Both the position numbers and the translations under genes were made by a program. The notes beneath the pieces were generated by a model. The model did no database searches and was not told the DNA's origin. It saw nothing but the letters and a program-made list of their open reading frames with translations. From positions 1 through 41,071 of the forward strand of contig JAHLLR010000047.1 in assembly GCA_020444075.1 (NCBI GenBank): 41,071 bases of DNA, in the 5' to 3' direction. The DNA comes from Deltaproteobacteria bacterium (GTDB lineage Bacteria; Desulfobacterota; Desulfobacteria; Desulfobacterales; Desulfosarcinaceae). Position 1 is the first letter of the stretch. Every line of letters starts with the position of its first letter. Below, piece after piece: positions 1 to 8,619 of this stretch.

Positions 1-783
1 CCGAACATTGCCGGCCAAACCAGGGACCCGGAATCCATGGCGGCGCTGGTTACGGATCAAAAAGCGGCTTCGTCCAGTGATGATGCCGCCGATTTCCAAG
101 GCAAAGACAAGCACAACCCTACCCCGCGAGTCGAGTTGGCGGATATCACTGAAGAGGAATTGCAGCAAGGCCAGTCATCGGATTCCGTGAAAAGCACCGT
201 TTCTGACCAGAACAAAGCCCACCTGTCTTTTCAGGACACCGCTAAAGCACTGTCAGGAGATCAATCGACAAATATGGCACTGAAGTCAACCACCGGTCAG
301 GCCGCAGCATCGGCAAGGCCGGAAGCGCCTGCGTCAAAACCATTCCAGACCGCGGTGATGGATCAAATCGTAGACAAAGCCGCCCTGCGTTCCATCCATG
401 GCCGCTCCGAAATACAGATTCGACTGAAACCTGAATTCCTCGGTAATGTGCAGATGAATATCGCCGCCGACAAGGAACAACTGGTGGTGCGCATCATGAC
501 GGATCGGCCGATGGTGAAGGAGATTATAGAAACCCATCTGCATCATTTGAAATCGGAACTGCAGAGCCAGGGACTGACCATCGACAAATTCGAGGTCATG
601 GTCAATCCGGATGCGAATCAACAGCACAGCCGCGAACAATTCGCTCAGATGTTCAAACATCATTCATCTCAGAACGGTCGGCGGCAGCCGAATGGCAGGA
701 ACCCGGAAGCATTGAATCGGGGGAGCGTCAACGATTCCGACGATGATCAGTCCCACCGTGATGGAGTCAATTATTTCGCCTGA
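1..783 (+). CDS. fliK: Flagellar hook-length control protein FliK, C-terminal part (5' end outside window)
   Basis: The reading frame is open from base 1, so the start lies upstream and only about 260 residues are visible. The first ~110 residues are low-complexity and rich in S, Q, D and K, as in FliK linkers. The last ~130 residues form the Flg_hook domain, with the typical IRLKPEFLGNVQMNI stretch (an L-P-x-x-LG-x-V core) followed by a hydrophilic Gln/Asn/Arg-rich tail. FliK is a secreted molecular ruler; its C-terminal domain contacts FlhB and switches export from hook to filament substrates. It is followed by flgD and flgE, the usual hook operon order. The internal ATG at 37 is not the true start, because the frame continues upstream of it. 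Confidence 0.9.
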   Translation, partial: PNIAGQTRDPESMAALVTDQKAASSSDDAADFQGKDKHNPTPRVELADITEEELQQGQSSDSVKSTVSDQNKAHLSFQDTAKALSGDQSTNMALKSTTGQAAASARPEAPASKPFQTAVMDQIVDKAALRSIHGRSEIQIRLKPEFLGNVQMNIAADKEQLVVRIMTDRPMVKEIIETHLHHLKSELQSQGLTIDKFEVMVNPDANQQHSREQFAQMFKHHSSQNGRRQPNGRNPEALNRGSVNDSDDDQSHRDGVNYFA

Positions 784-837
784 TCAAAAAGCGGGTGACC
801 ATCGCGCCGACACTATTTTTCACGGAGGTGAAGGACA

Positions 838-1521
838 ATGACAGTCATGAGTGTATCCGATGTCTACAGTCAAGCCAGCACTCCCAAAACGCAGGATAAC
901 AGCGTGATGGGGAAAAACGATTTTCTGACGCTGCTGGTGGCCCAACTGAAGAACCAGGATCCGCTGAATCCATCGGATAGCACCGAGTTCACGGCGCAAC
1001 TGGCCCAGTTCAGTTCCCTTGAGCAGCTTCAGAACATCGACGCCACACTGAGCGGGTTCGAAGTCTATCAATCCACATTAAACAACATTCAGTCTTCCGG
1101 ATTCATCGGTAAAACGGTCACCGCTACCGGCAGCATGTTCGGCGTCAACAACGGAAACCCGGATCCCATCCGGTTCGATCTGGTTAACGACGCGGACAGT
1201 GTTTTCATCCAGATCTATGACAATTACGGAGGATTCGTGTCGGATATCCAGGTGGGCTCCCGGCAAGCGGGCGAACAGCAAGTGGTGTGGGATGGGCGGG
1301 ATTCAAATGGTGCTGCCGTTGCCGACGGCCCCTACACGTTTACCGTCATGGCCATGAACGCGGATGGTTCTGTCGTCAGTTCCAACAGCTACACCACCGG
1401 TGTCGTCACCGGCGTCGATTATAAAACCGGCGCCACGAATCTATTGATCAATGATCATGAAGTTCCCATTTCATCAGTGATCCGCATCGAGGAAACCGGG
1501 AACGTAGAAAATAGTCAATAA
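838..1521 (+). CDS. flgD: Flagellar hook capping (scaffold) protein FlgD
   Basis: The 227-residue protein is exported and sits at the tip of the growing hook, where it directs FlgE polymerisation before being discarded. The N-terminal part carries the diagnostic FlgD block (NDFLTLLVAQLKNQDPLNP, then EFTAQLAQFSSLEQLQN). The second half is a beta-rich FlgD Ig/tudor-like region with a DGRDSNGAAVADGPYTFTV segment. The start at 838 is supported by a GGAGGTG about 10 bases upstream; the next in-frame ATG (847) is poorly placed. It lies 54 bases after fliK and 28 bases before flgE, consistent with one transcript. The length is normal for the family. Confidence 0.95.
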   Translation: MTVMSVSDVYSQASTPKTQDNSVMGKNDFLTLLVAQLKNQDPLNPSDSTEFTAQLAQFSSLEQLQNIDATLSGFEVYQSTLNNIQSSGFIGKTVTATGSMFGVNNGNPDPIRFDLVNDADSVFIQIYDNYGGFVSDIQVGSRQAGEQQVVWDGRDSNGAAVADGPYTFTVMAMNADGSVVSSNSYTTGVVTGVDYKTGATNLLINDHEVPISSVIRIEETGNVENSQ

Positions 1522-1549
1522 ACAAAACCGTCAGAAAAGGAGAGCAACC

Positions 1550-2782
1550 ATGATCGGTTCATTGTATTCAGGTATTTCAGGATTGAAGGCCAACACCAGC
1601 GCCATGGCGGTTATCGGTGATAACATCGCCAATGTCGACACCACCGGATTCAAAGCCTCACGCGTATCTTTTGCGAATATATTCAGCGCATCGTTGAGCC
1701 AGACCAATCTTCAGATCGGGCGCGGCGTGACACTCAACGGGGTGAATCCCCAGTGGCAGGCAGGTTCCCTGGAAAACACCAATAGCGCCACAGATCTTTC
1801 CATCAACGGTTCAGGACTTTTCATGGTTGACGACCCAACCAACGGAATCTCTTATTACACGCGAGCCGGGCAGTTCGAGTGGGATAAGGATGGGAACCTG
1901 GTCACCCCGGACGGTTTTATCGTCCAGGGTTACGCTCTCGATCCAACGACCGGGGCCGTCGGCAGTATTGGTGATGTCGTCCTGCCCAACGGCACCAGCG
2001 CGCCCAATCCCACACAGAACATTTCTTTTGGAATGAACCTGAACAGCGACGCTGCTGTCGGGGATACGTTTACCAGTTCCATCACCACCTTCGACTCCCT
2101 TGGGTCGGAAGCGGTTCTGGATGTCGTTTTTACGCGCACTGCCGCGGGGTGGGATTGGGACGTGAACGTGAGTCACGCCAATCCGGCCGCCGCGTGTGCC
2201 TCTACCGGATCCATTGTATTTGACGCCAGCGGCAACCTAGACCCGGCCGCCAGCACACCTGCTGGTGCGAATCCCACCATCGTGTTGACCGGCATCGATC
2301 CGGCAACGACGCCGATGACCATCACCTGGAACTATCTGGACGCTGCCGGCGCTTCCGATGGCAGCATTACCGGGTACAGCTCCGAATCCAGCAAGACCGC
2401 CCAGAGCCAGGACGGATATCCTTCCGGAAGCCTGCAATCGGTGGCTGTCGATGAAGACGGGTATTTTACCGGCATTTATTCCAACGGCTCGATGATTCCC
2501 TTTGCTCAACTCGCCCTTGCGGATTTTGCCAGCTATTCGGGACTGGCCAAACAGGGCAGCAATCTGTATGCGGAGTCTCTGGCCTCCGGCCAGGCCCTGA
2601 TCGGCCCTCCCAATTCGGCAGGGATGGGTTCCATCGCTCCCAGCACCCTGGAGATGTCCAACGTGGACCTGGGTACGGAATTTGTTGAGATGATCACCAC
2701 CCAGCGAGCGTTTCAGGCCAATTCCAAAGTCATTACCACCAGTGATGAGATCCTGGCCGAGTTGCTGAATATCAAGCGCTAA
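1550..2782 (+). CDS. flgE: Flagellar hook protein FlgE
   Basis: At 410 residues this is a hook subunit of ordinary size. It opens with the flagellar rod/hook N-terminal motif (SLYSGISGLKA, then IGDNIANVDTTGFKASR) and closes with the matching C-terminal helix (NVDLGTEFVEMITTQRAFQANSK), which together form the coiled-coil core of axial proteins. The middle is the variable beta-rich D1/D2 region exposed on the hook surface; it contains one cysteine near residue 215. A good ribosome site (AAGGAGAG) sits 8 bases upstream. It is last in the fliK-flgD-flgE unit and is followed directly by a strong terminator hairpin. Confidence 0.95.
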   Translation: MIGSLYSGISGLKANTSAMAVIGDNIANVDTTGFKASRVSFANIFSASLSQTNLQIGRGVTLNGVNPQWQAGSLENTNSATDLSINGSGLFMVDDPTNGISYYTRAGQFEWDKDGNLVTPDGFIVQGYALDPTTGAVGSIGDVVLPNGTSAPNPTQNISFGMNLNSDAAVGDTFTSSITTFDSLGSEAVLDVVFTRTAAGWDWDVNVSHANPAAACASTGSIVFDASGNLDPAASTPAGANPTIVLTGIDPATTPMTITWNYLDAAGASDGSITGYSSESSKTAQSQDGYPSGSLQSVAVDEDGYFTGIYSNGSMIPFAQLALADFASYSGLAKQGSNLYAESLASGQALIGPPNSAGMGSIAPSTLEMSNVDLGTEFVEMITTQRAFQANSKVITTSDEILAELLNIKR

Positions 2783-2798
2783 CTTCTTAATAAAATAA

Positions 2799-2854
2799 CC
2801 GGCTGTGAACAATAGATCGGGTCCACTTTGTTCACAGCCGGAGGCCCTTTTTTT
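2799..2854 (+). terminator. Rho-independent terminator after flgE
   Basis: A perfect 14-bp inverted repeat (CCGGCTGTGAACAA at 2799-2812, TTGTTCACAGCCGG at 2828-2841) encloses a 15-base loop. A run of seven T (2848-2854) follows after a six-base gap. It lies 16 bases after the flgE stop and should end the fliK-flgD-flgE transcript, separating it from the fliL operon. Confidence 0.85.
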
Positions 2855-3019
2855 CAGCGGAGCTGATTTCCCGCTTTCGGGCCGCCGGCCGCGTTCTGTC
2901 AACCCCTTGACTCTTTTCAGCGATTATTGACACTCCCGCGGACTATTACGATTGATTTTTAATCCCCCTCTTTATTTTCACGCCGGGATTTCGCCTCAAC
3001 GCTGAGGACTTTGGAGTTT

Positions 3020-3081
3020 TTCCGACCCATAAAGCAGGTGTGAATGGCCCAAAGGACCCGGATTTCATTCTTCCGACCCAT
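3020..3081. repeat. Two direct copies of TTCCGACCCAT upstream of the fliL promoter (candidate activator sites)
   Basis: The 11-base word TTCCGACCCAT occurs at 3020-3030 and again at 3071-3081, 51 bases apart, or about five helical turns. Both copies lie 20-85 bases upstream of the sigma-54-type box at 3104. Sigma-54 promoters need an enhancer-binding activator, and same-face repeated sites at this distance are typical. The activator role is inference; no regulator gene is in the window. The rest of the 2783-3191 gap holds the flgE terminator and no convincing gene. Confidence 0.35.
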
Positions 3082-3103
3082 TCCTTAAAGTTCTGAAATG
3101 GAG

Positions 3104-3119
3104 TGGCATGCAACATGCT
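3104..3119 (+). promoter_or_regulatory. Sigma-54-type (-24/-12) promoter for the fliL operon
   Basis: TGGCATGCAACATGCT matches the pattern TGGCAC-N5-TTGCW with GG and GC at the required 10-base separation and two off-consensus bases. The expected start point is near 3130, giving a ~60-base leader before fliL at 3192. The box resembles the one upstream of flhA in spacing and in the sequence that follows (CTACTTCC versus CTATTTCC). Confidence 0.6.
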
Positions 3120-3191
3120 ACTTCCCATCTTTATTAGTTTCTCATTCTAAATCTTCGAAATTTTTTAAAACCATTCGGCGGAGGGTGACGA

Positions 3192-3650
3192 ATGTCGAAA
3201 ACAGTGTTGATCATCATTATTTCGGTAGCTGTTCTCTTTATGGGGATGGTGGGCGCAGGTTTCTTCATCCTTTGGAACAAGATATCTCAGGTCCCCCAGG
3301 ATCCAACCAAAGTTGCCGAGATGCCGGTTGAAGAAGAGGAGAATCTCATTGGTCCCCTGTATTCTCTGGATACCATGATCGTGAACCTGGCGGATCACGG
3401 AGGCAAGCGCTATCTTCGGGTCACCATGGCCCTGGAACTCAGCGATCCGGAGGCTGTGGCTACCGTAGAAAGCCGGCTGCCCCAGGTGAGGGATGCCGTT
3501 TTGATGATCCTGCCCACCAAGACCTATGAAGATGTCAGTACCACGGACGGGAAAATTGCCTTGCGAAACCAGGTGATGGAAAAGATCAACACCCTAATGA
3601 CCAAGGGCCGTGTAAATAACATTTACTTTACTGAGTTCGTCGTTCAATAG
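3192..3650 (+). CDS. fliL: Flagellar basal body-associated protein FliL
   Basis: This 152-residue single-pass inner-membrane protein has a short cytoplasmic start, a transmembrane helix at about residues 4-28 (TVLIIIISVAVLFMGMVGAGFF), then a periplasmic FliL domain with the typical YSLDTMIVNLAD and LRVTMALEL strands and a C-terminal NIYFTEFVVQ. FliL rings surround stator units and support torque and stator stability. The ATG is preceded by GGAGGGTGA at good spacing. It is the first gene after the sigma-54-type promoter and lies 9 bases before fliM. Its stator partners motA/motB are in this window but on the opposite strand under a different promoter. Confidence 0.93.
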   Translation: MSKTVLIIIISVAVLFMGMVGAGFFILWNKISQVPQDPTKVAEMPVEEEENLIGPLYSLDTMIVNLADHGGKRYLRVTMALELSDPEAVATVESRLPQVRDAVLMILPTKTYEDVSTTDGKIALRNQVMEKINTLMTKGRVNNIYFTEFVVQ

Positions 3651-3659
3651 GAATCGACC

Positions 3660-4643
3660 ATGGCCGACCAGATCCTGTCACAAGAGGAAATTGATGCCCT
3701 GCTTTCGGCAATGGACAGCGGAGAGATCGATGTCGTCGAGGAAAAGCAGGAAGTCGCCGTCCAAGTCCGCTCGTATGATCTGACCACCCAGAACATCATG
3801 CAGCGCGGCCAGTTCGATGCGCTGGAAGAAGTTTACGACAAGTTTGTCAACCTGTTCCAGGGATCCCTGTCCAGCCTTTTTCAACGAACCATTACCGTCA
3901 AGGCCATCTCCCGGGAAACCGTCAAATTCGGGGAGTTCATCAAGGCTTTCTCGAACCCCACCGGATTTATCATTTTCGGCATGGAACCGCTGATCGGATC
4001 TGCGCTTCTGGCCTTTGAACCCAACCTGGTTTTTTCCCTGATTGACTGCATGTTCGGTGGTGAAGGGAAACCCATGGAAAAAATTCGTGAATTCACCATG
4101 ATCGAACGGCGGATGCTCCAGCGGATCGCCATGGCCGTGTTGAAAGATCTGGAAACCGCATGGGAAGCCGCTTATCGCGTCCGCCTGGCCTTGCGGAAAA
4201 TTGAAACCAAACCGGAGTTCGTTTATCTGGTCAACCCCAGCGATCAACTGGTCATCGTTGTCTTCGCCATCAGTACGGAAGGGTTTTCAGGCAATATCCA
4301 TCTGTGCCTGCCATATCTCATGCTCGAGCCCATCAAGGACCAGCTGAGTTCCAGCTATCTTCGGGAAAAAGACCGGGCCAGTTCATTTGGCGATGAGATT
4401 CGCAAGCTGCTGGGACGCACCGAGGTGAATATCGTCGCGGAATTGGGAAAAACCGTCTATTCGGTTGAGGACATTCTAAATTTTGAAGTGGATGACATTC
4501 TTCGATTGAACACCGGTCCCCAGAACAACGTCGTCATTAACATAGAACGCGTTCCCAAATATCTGGGGATGCCCGGTGTCGTCAAGGGAAGCAAGGCCGT
4601 TCAAATTACCGAAGTGATCGATCAGGACCGCGGAAAGGGATAA
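3660..4643 (+). CDS. fliM: Flagellar motor switch protein FliM
   Basis: This 327-residue C-ring protein links CheY-P binding to the rotation direction. The N-terminal QEEIDALLSAM (about residues 8-18) is the CheY-binding EIDALL peptide. The middle CheC-like domain (~45-240) includes the PTGFIIFGMEPLIGSALLAFEP segment. The C-terminal SpoA domain (~250-320) pairs with FliN. Length is normal. It is followed 3 bases later by fliN, so translational coupling is likely. The intact CheY-binding peptide implies that chemotaxis control exists, although no che gene lies in this window. Confidence 0.96.
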   Translation: MADQILSQEEIDALLSAMDSGEIDVVEEKQEVAVQVRSYDLTTQNIMQRGQFDALEEVYDKFVNLFQGSLSSLFQRTITVKAISRETVKFGEFIKAFSNPTGFIIFGMEPLIGSALLAFEPNLVFSLIDCMFGGEGKPMEKIREFTMIERRMLQRIAMAVLKDLETAWEAAYRVRLALRKIETKPEFVYLVNPSDQLVIVVFAISTEGFSGNIHLCLPYLMLEPIKDQLSSSYLREKDRASSFGDEIRKLLGRTEVNIVAELGKTVYSVEDILNFEVDDILRLNTGPQNNVVINIERVPKYLGMPGVVKGSKAVQITEVIDQDRGKG

Positions 4644-4646
4644 ACG

Positions 4647-5033
4647 ATGGCAGAAAGAAAAAATCATGCACCGTCCGGGACAGCCGGCAAAGGAAAACAA
4701 GCGGAGCAGACATCCGGAACGGCTGGATCTTTTGAGATTTCAAACATCGGCGCCAACGGACATGCCGGCGGCACAGACAATCTGGACCTGTTGCTGGATA
4801 TTCCCCTGGAAATCACTATCGAACTGGGGCGAACGAAAATGTTGATCAATGATCTGCTCAAACTTGGCCAGGGGTCTGTGATCGAACTGTCCAAGGAGGC
4901 CGGCGACACCCTTGAAATCCTGGCCAACAACCGGTTGGTTGCCAAGGGTGATGTGGTCGTCGTGAATAAAAAGTACGGCATTCGTCTTACCGAAGTGATC
5001 AGTCCCGTCGAACGGGTGGAGAAACTGGGATGA
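4647..5033 (+). CDS. fliN: Flagellar motor switch protein FliN
   Basis: The protein has 128 residues. The first ~45 are a Gly/Ser/Lys-rich flexible segment, and the last ~80 form a SpoA (surface presentation of antigens) domain: LDLLLDIPLEITIELGRTK, then LLKLGQGSVIEL, LANNRLVAKGDVVVV and YGIRLTEVIS. FliN forms the lower C-ring with FliM and also docks the export ATPase complex. It sits tightly between fliM (3-base gap) and fliO (4-base ATGA overlap), which supports translational coupling. Confidence 0.95.
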   Translation: MAERKNHAPSGTAGKGKQAEQTSGTAGSFEISNIGANGHAGGTDNLDLLLDIPLEITIELGRTKMLINDLLKLGQGSVIELSKEAGDTLEILANNRLVAKGDVVVVNKKYGIRLTEVISPVERVEKLG

Positions 5034-5407
5034 ACGGTACACCGGACATGATTACCGCCGGGTTGAAAATGATTGCCTCGCTGGGTGTGGTGCTGGCGAT
5101 GATTCTTGCCCTTTTATACGGGGTCAGGAAACTATCCAGTCAACGAATGGGCGCATCCGGGGGGAAACGGATACAGGTGCTGGAAAGCCATTACATGGGC
5201 GTCAAAAAAACCATTTCCCTGGTCCGTGTACCGGGAAAGGTATTGGTGCTGGGCATTTCCGGAGATCGAATCAATCTGTTGGACACCCTTGATGAAGACA
5301 TTGTCCAGCAGGAGATGCCGCCCGGCGAGTCGAAATCTTTCGGGCCGATGCTATCCGATCGATTGAAAAAAATTGGCAGCGGGTTCAAGCGAAAGGAAGA
5401 CCTGTGA
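5030..5407 (+). CDS. fliO: Flagellar biosynthesis protein FliO
   Basis: This 125-residue protein has one N-terminal membrane helix (about residues 8-28, GLKMIASLGVVLAMILALLYG) and a small cytoplasmic FliO domain (RIQVLESHYMGVKKTISLVRV, then VLVLGISGDRINLL). It helps assemble the FliP pore of the flagellar type III export gate. It overlaps fliN by 4 bases at its start and fliP by 4 bases at its end, a coupled fliN-fliO-fliP arrangement. Sequence conservation in this family is low, so position and architecture carry much of the call. Confidence 0.9.
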   Translation: MNGTPDMITAGLKMIASLGVVLAMILALLYGVRKLSSQRMGASGGKRIQVLESHYMGVKKTISLVRVPGKVLVLGISGDRINLLDTLDEDIVQQEMPPGESKSFGPMLSDRLKKIGSGFKRKEDL

Positions 5408-6210
5408 AAAACATTGGCAATCGGCGGCAGGTCAACCATAGCGATCGGAAAAAAAAAATAGCGATCCGGTTTGGCCTGTTGGCCATCCTGCTGATAGGTT
5501 TTGCCGCCATGGCAGGCAGCGCCTGGGGCCAGACGCCCGCACCGCTGATCAGCATCGGTCTGGACCAGGAGGCAGATCAGGGGCAGGTGGCTGTGGTCAT
5601 GCAGCTGTTCCTTCTCATGACGGTGCTTTCCCTGGCACCATCGATCCTGATCATGCTCACCTCTTTTACGCGTATTGCCATTGTCTTCTCGCTGCTTCGC
5701 CAGGCCATGGGAACCAACCAGCTGCCTCCCAACCAGGTGGTGATCGGCCTGTCGCTCTTTCTGACTTTTTATGTGATGGCACCGGTCTGGCAGCAGGTGA
5801 ATCAGGATGCCCTTCAACCGCTTATCGCCAAGGAAATCAATCAGACGCAGGCCCTGGACAAGGCGCTGGGGCCCATCCGAAAATTCATGATTTCCCAGAC
5901 CCGCGAAAAGGATCTGGCCCTGCTGGTCAACGTGGCCAAGATGCAGCGTCCGGCCAATATCGGCGACGTACCCACCACGGTGTTGATTCCCTCTTTTATC
6001 ATCAGCGAGTTGAAGACCGCCTTTCAGATCGGATTCATGCTTTACGTACCCTTTTTGATCATTGACATGGTGGTGGCCAGCGTTCTGCTGTCCATGGGGA
6101 TGATGATGCTGCCGCCCATTATGGTCTCACTGCCGTTCAAACTGATGATTTTTGTGCTTGCCGATGGGTGGCACCTGATCGTCGGTTCCCTAGTCAAAAG
6201 TTTTGCCTGA
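5404..6210 (+). CDS. fliP: Flagellar export gate pore protein FliP
   Basis: The product has 268 residues. An N-terminal signal peptide (basic start, hydrophobic stretch ~23-38, cleavage near SAWGQ) is followed by FliP membrane segments with the conserved MLTSFTRIAIVFSLLRQAMGTNQLPPNQ block and the C-terminal FLIIDMVVASVLLSMGMMMLPP block. FliP forms the fivefold core of the FliPQR export channel. Translation starts at GTG (5404), overlapping the fliO stop by 4 bases with AGGAAG just upstream; no better ATG precedes the signal sequence. The length is usual. Confidence 0.95.
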   Translation: MKNIGNRRQVNHSDRKKKIAIRFGLLAILLIGFAAMAGSAWGQTPAPLISIGLDQEADQGQVAVVMQLFLLMTVLSLAPSILIMLTSFTRIAIVFSLLRQAMGTNQLPPNQVVIGLSLFLTFYVMAPVWQQVNQDALQPLIAKEINQTQALDKALGPIRKFMISQTREKDLALLVNVAKMQRPANIGDVPTTVLIPSFIISELKTAFQIGFMLYVPFLIIDMVVASVLLSMGMMMLPPIMVSLPFKLMIFVLADGWHLIVGSLVKSFA

Positions 6211-6224
6211 AGGAGTGTTTTCCC

Positions 6225-6494
6225 ATGACCCCTGAATTTATCACCGGTTTTTTCATGCAGGCCATCAAAACGGCCATTTTTCTCGCCACCCCCATGCTGG
6301 CGGTGGGCCTCATCGCCGGCGTGCTGGTGAGCATGTTCCAGGCGGCCACCCAGATCAATGAGATGACTCTGGTATTTGTACCCAAGATGTTGGGCGTCGC
6401 GCTGGCGCTGCTGTTTTTTTTCCCCTGGATGCTGAAGGTCATCATCGGATATACCCAAAACCTGTTCATCAACCTGCCCACCTACATCCGATGA
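6225..6494 (+). CDS. fliQ: Flagellar export gate protein FliQ
   Basis: The 89-residue, two-helix membrane protein begins MTPEFITGFFMQAIKTA and contains the family block SMFQAATQINEMTLVFVPK between its two transmembrane hairpin helices. FliQ subunits wrap around FliP and FliR in the export gate. The frame is open further upstream (from 6168), but the ATG at 6225 has GAAGGAGTG 7 bases ahead and gives the standard family length. The gene follows fliP by 14 bases and precedes fliR by 15. Confidence 0.94.
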   Translation: MTPEFITGFFMQAIKTAIFLATPMLAVGLIAGVLVSMFQAATQINEMTLVFVPKMLGVALALLFFFPWMLKVIIGYTQNLFINLPTYIR

Positions 6495-6509
6495 CTGCGG
6501 ACGAAAACC

Positions 6510-7298
6510 ATGGCGACGCTTAATATCCCCCTGGATGCATTTTACGGGGTGATGCTGATTTTTCTCAGGGTTGCCGCCATCGTTTTCAGTGCACCGGTTC
6601 TGGATACCGCCACCATCCCGGTTGTCTTCAAAGCCGGGCTTGCCTTTGCCGTCAGTATCCTGCTGCTCCCGGTGGTGGATGCGGTGGTTAGCGTGAGGGA
6701 TCTGAGCCTGATGGCTTTTGTCATCGGTATTTTTTCCGAAATTGCCATCGGCGTGACCATCGGGCTTTCGGTGAAGCTGCTGTTCACCGGCATTCAGCTG
6801 GCCGGGCAGATTGTCGGCTATCAGATGGGCTTTGCCGTGGCCAATGTGATGGACCCCGCCACCAGCGCCCAGATTCCGATTTTGGCGCAGTTCTATAATT
6901 TGACGGCAATGCTTGTCTTTCTATCGATCAACGCCCACCATATGTTCTTTTCAGCGCTGGTGGACAGCTATACCATCCTTCCGCCCCTGTCTATCCATAT
7001 CAGTCCGCAACTGGTGGGGATGATGATGCGGCTGGCCACGAACATGTTTGTTGTAGCCATTAAAGTGGGAGCCCCCCTGATCGCGGTCATGCTGATGGTC
7101 AGCGTCGCCCTTGGCCTGGTAGCCAGAACCGTTCCCCAGATGAATATTTTCATCGTGGCCATGCCCATGAAAATTGTCATCGGGCTGATATTTATGGTGA
7201 TTGTAACCCCGTATCTGACGGCTTATCTGATCGATCTGTTTTCGTCCTATCAGGTGACCCTGTTTGATCTGATACGGTTGATGGCATCGGCAAGGTGA
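6510..7298 (+). CDS. fliR: Flagellar export gate protein FliR
   Basis: This 262-residue polytopic membrane protein completes the FliPQR pore. It shows about six hydrophobic segments, the GIQLAGQIVGYQMGFAVANVMDP block typical of FliR/SctT, and the C-terminal VPQMNIFIVAMPMKIVIG block. The ribosome site is weak; the ATG follows the fliQ stop by 15 bases, so coupling to fliQ translation is likely. flhB follows after 3 bases. Confidence 0.94.
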   Translation: MATLNIPLDAFYGVMLIFLRVAAIVFSAPVLDTATIPVVFKAGLAFAVSILLLPVVDAVVSVRDLSLMAFVIGIFSEIAIGVTIGLSVKLLFTGIQLAGQIVGYQMGFAVANVMDPATSAQIPILAQFYNLTAMLVFLSINAHHMFFSALVDSYTILPPLSIHISPQLVGMMMRLATNMFVVAIKVGAPLIAVMLMVSVALGLVARTVPQMNIFIVAMPMKIVIGLIFMVIVTPYLTAYLIDLFSSYQVTLFDLIRLMASAR

Positions 7299-7301
7299 CC
7301 C

Positions 7302-8369
7302 ATGTCCGGTGAACAGAGTCAGGACAAAACCGAACAGCCGACCGGCAAAAAGCTTTCGGATGCCCGCGAAAAGGGCAACGTGGCCCAGAGCCGGGAGATT
7401 CCTTCCGTATTGATTCTTTCCGGTAGCATCGGCGTTCTTTTTTTTGCCGGCTCCTGGATGCTCGGGCGGCTGACCGAGGTGATGCGCGTCATGTATCAGC
7501 GGGCCGGCACCCTGGACATGATGCCCGAAACCATGCATACCCTGTTTTGGGAGGTCTTTCTCAATTGCGTCGTTGTCCTGATTCCCCTGATGCTGGTGGT
7601 CATGACCGCCGGTGTTTTTGGCAATGTCGCTCAGTTCGGTTTTCTTTTTACCGGTGAAAAACTGACGCCCAACCTGGCCAAGCTGAATCCCATCAGCGGG
7701 CTCAAGAAGCTGGTTTCCCTCCGGTCGCTGGTGGAACTGGCCAAATCCGTCATCAAGCTCGTCATTATCAGTGTCGTCGCCTATATCGTCATCTGTCGTT
7801 ATCTGGATCAGATTCCCGGTCTGATGCAATTGAGCATTGGCAATATCATCCGCTTTATCGGTCAGGTATCATTCCAGATCTGTTTCTATTCCTGCATGGT
7901 TCTTTTTCTCATGGCTGTCCTTGATTTTGCCTACACCAAATGGCAGCACCAGCAGGATCTGAAAATGACCAAACAGGAGGTTAAGGATGAATATAAGCAG
8001 CGGGAAGGGGACCCGTCCGTAAAGGCCCGGATCCGGTCCGTCCAGCGTGAAATGGCCAGACGGCGGATGATGGAGGCGGTGCCGGAAGCTACCGTGGTCA
8101 TCACCAACCCCACCCATCTGGCCATCGCCCTGAAATATGAAGAAGGGATGCATGCGCCTACCGTCGTAGCCAAGGGCGCCGGTTTCGTTGCCCAGAAAAT
8201 CAAGTCCATGGCCATCGAAAATGACATCCCCTTGGTGGAGAATAAACCGCTGGCCAGAACCATGTTCAAATCAACGGAGATCGGTGATTTCATTCCCGCG
8301 GAACTGTACCGTGCCGTGGCTGAGATCCTTGCTTATGTCTTCCGCCTTAAAGGGTTGGTTAACGGCTGA
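7302..8369 (+). CDS. flhB: Flagellar export switch protein FlhB
   Basis: At 355 residues, this protein starts with the family signature QDKTEQPTGKKLSDAREKGNVAQSRE in its first ~30 residues, has four membrane helices (up to ~residue 210), and a cytoplasmic domain carrying the autocleavage motif NPTH at residues 269-272 within VVITNPTHLAIALKYE. Cleavage between N269 and P270 and interaction with FliK switch substrate specificity from rod/hook to filament. It is the last gene of the fliL-flhB run. A 318-base gap follows before flhA, so this is probably a transcript boundary, though I see no convincing terminator. Confidence 0.96.
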   Translation: MSGEQSQDKTEQPTGKKLSDAREKGNVAQSREIPSVLILSGSIGVLFFAGSWMLGRLTEVMRVMYQRAGTLDMMPETMHTLFWEVFLNCVVVLIPLMLVVMTAGVFGNVAQFGFLFTGEKLTPNLAKLNPISGLKKLVSLRSLVELAKSVIKLVIISVVAYIVICRYLDQIPGLMQLSIGNIIRFIGQVSFQICFYSCMVLFLMAVLDFAYTKWQHQQDLKMTKQEVKDEYKQREGDPSVKARIRSVQREMARRRMMEAVPEATVVITNPTHLAIALKYEEGMHAPTVVAKGAGFVAQKIKSMAIENDIPLVENKPLARTMFKSTEIGDFIPAELYRAVAEILAYVFRLKGLVNG

Positions 8370-8619
8370 TCCGCCCTTGATTCCTGCTGGCGACGGCTGC
8401 CGGCGTCAAAATATAGACCTCTTTTTATCCTCTCTCGACACTGTCGTCTTCCCGGGACAATAAATTGACGCTCCATGGAACCGCCTGCCGGTTTAAATCT
8501 TCAACTCGAAGGTTGGACCGGTTCCCCTGAAAATTCAGAAGATAAAATTTATAATATAAACATAATGTTCGATTCGAACGGATCGTCGTATCGGCAGAAA
8601 ACCTCGACAGAAATGGAAT
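8370..8619. other. Intergenic leader between flhB and flhA
   Basis: This gap holds no gene I can support. It is AT-rich toward 8535-8565. A 14-base word ATCGTCGTATCGGC at 8582-8595 recurs with two mismatches upstream of the flgF promoter (14628-14641). The sigma-54-like box for flhA lies at its downstream edge. Confidence 0.4.

Noticed and set aside
2237-2902. Long minus-strand reading frame opposite flgE (221 codons)
   Set aside because: Low-complexity Gly/Arg/His composition typical of an antisense shadow of a GC-rich gene; it also crosses the flgE terminator.
6951-7829. Long minus-strand reading frame opposite fliR/flhB (292 codons)
   Set aside because: His/Gln/Asp-rich antisense shadow of membrane-protein codons, no family resemblance.
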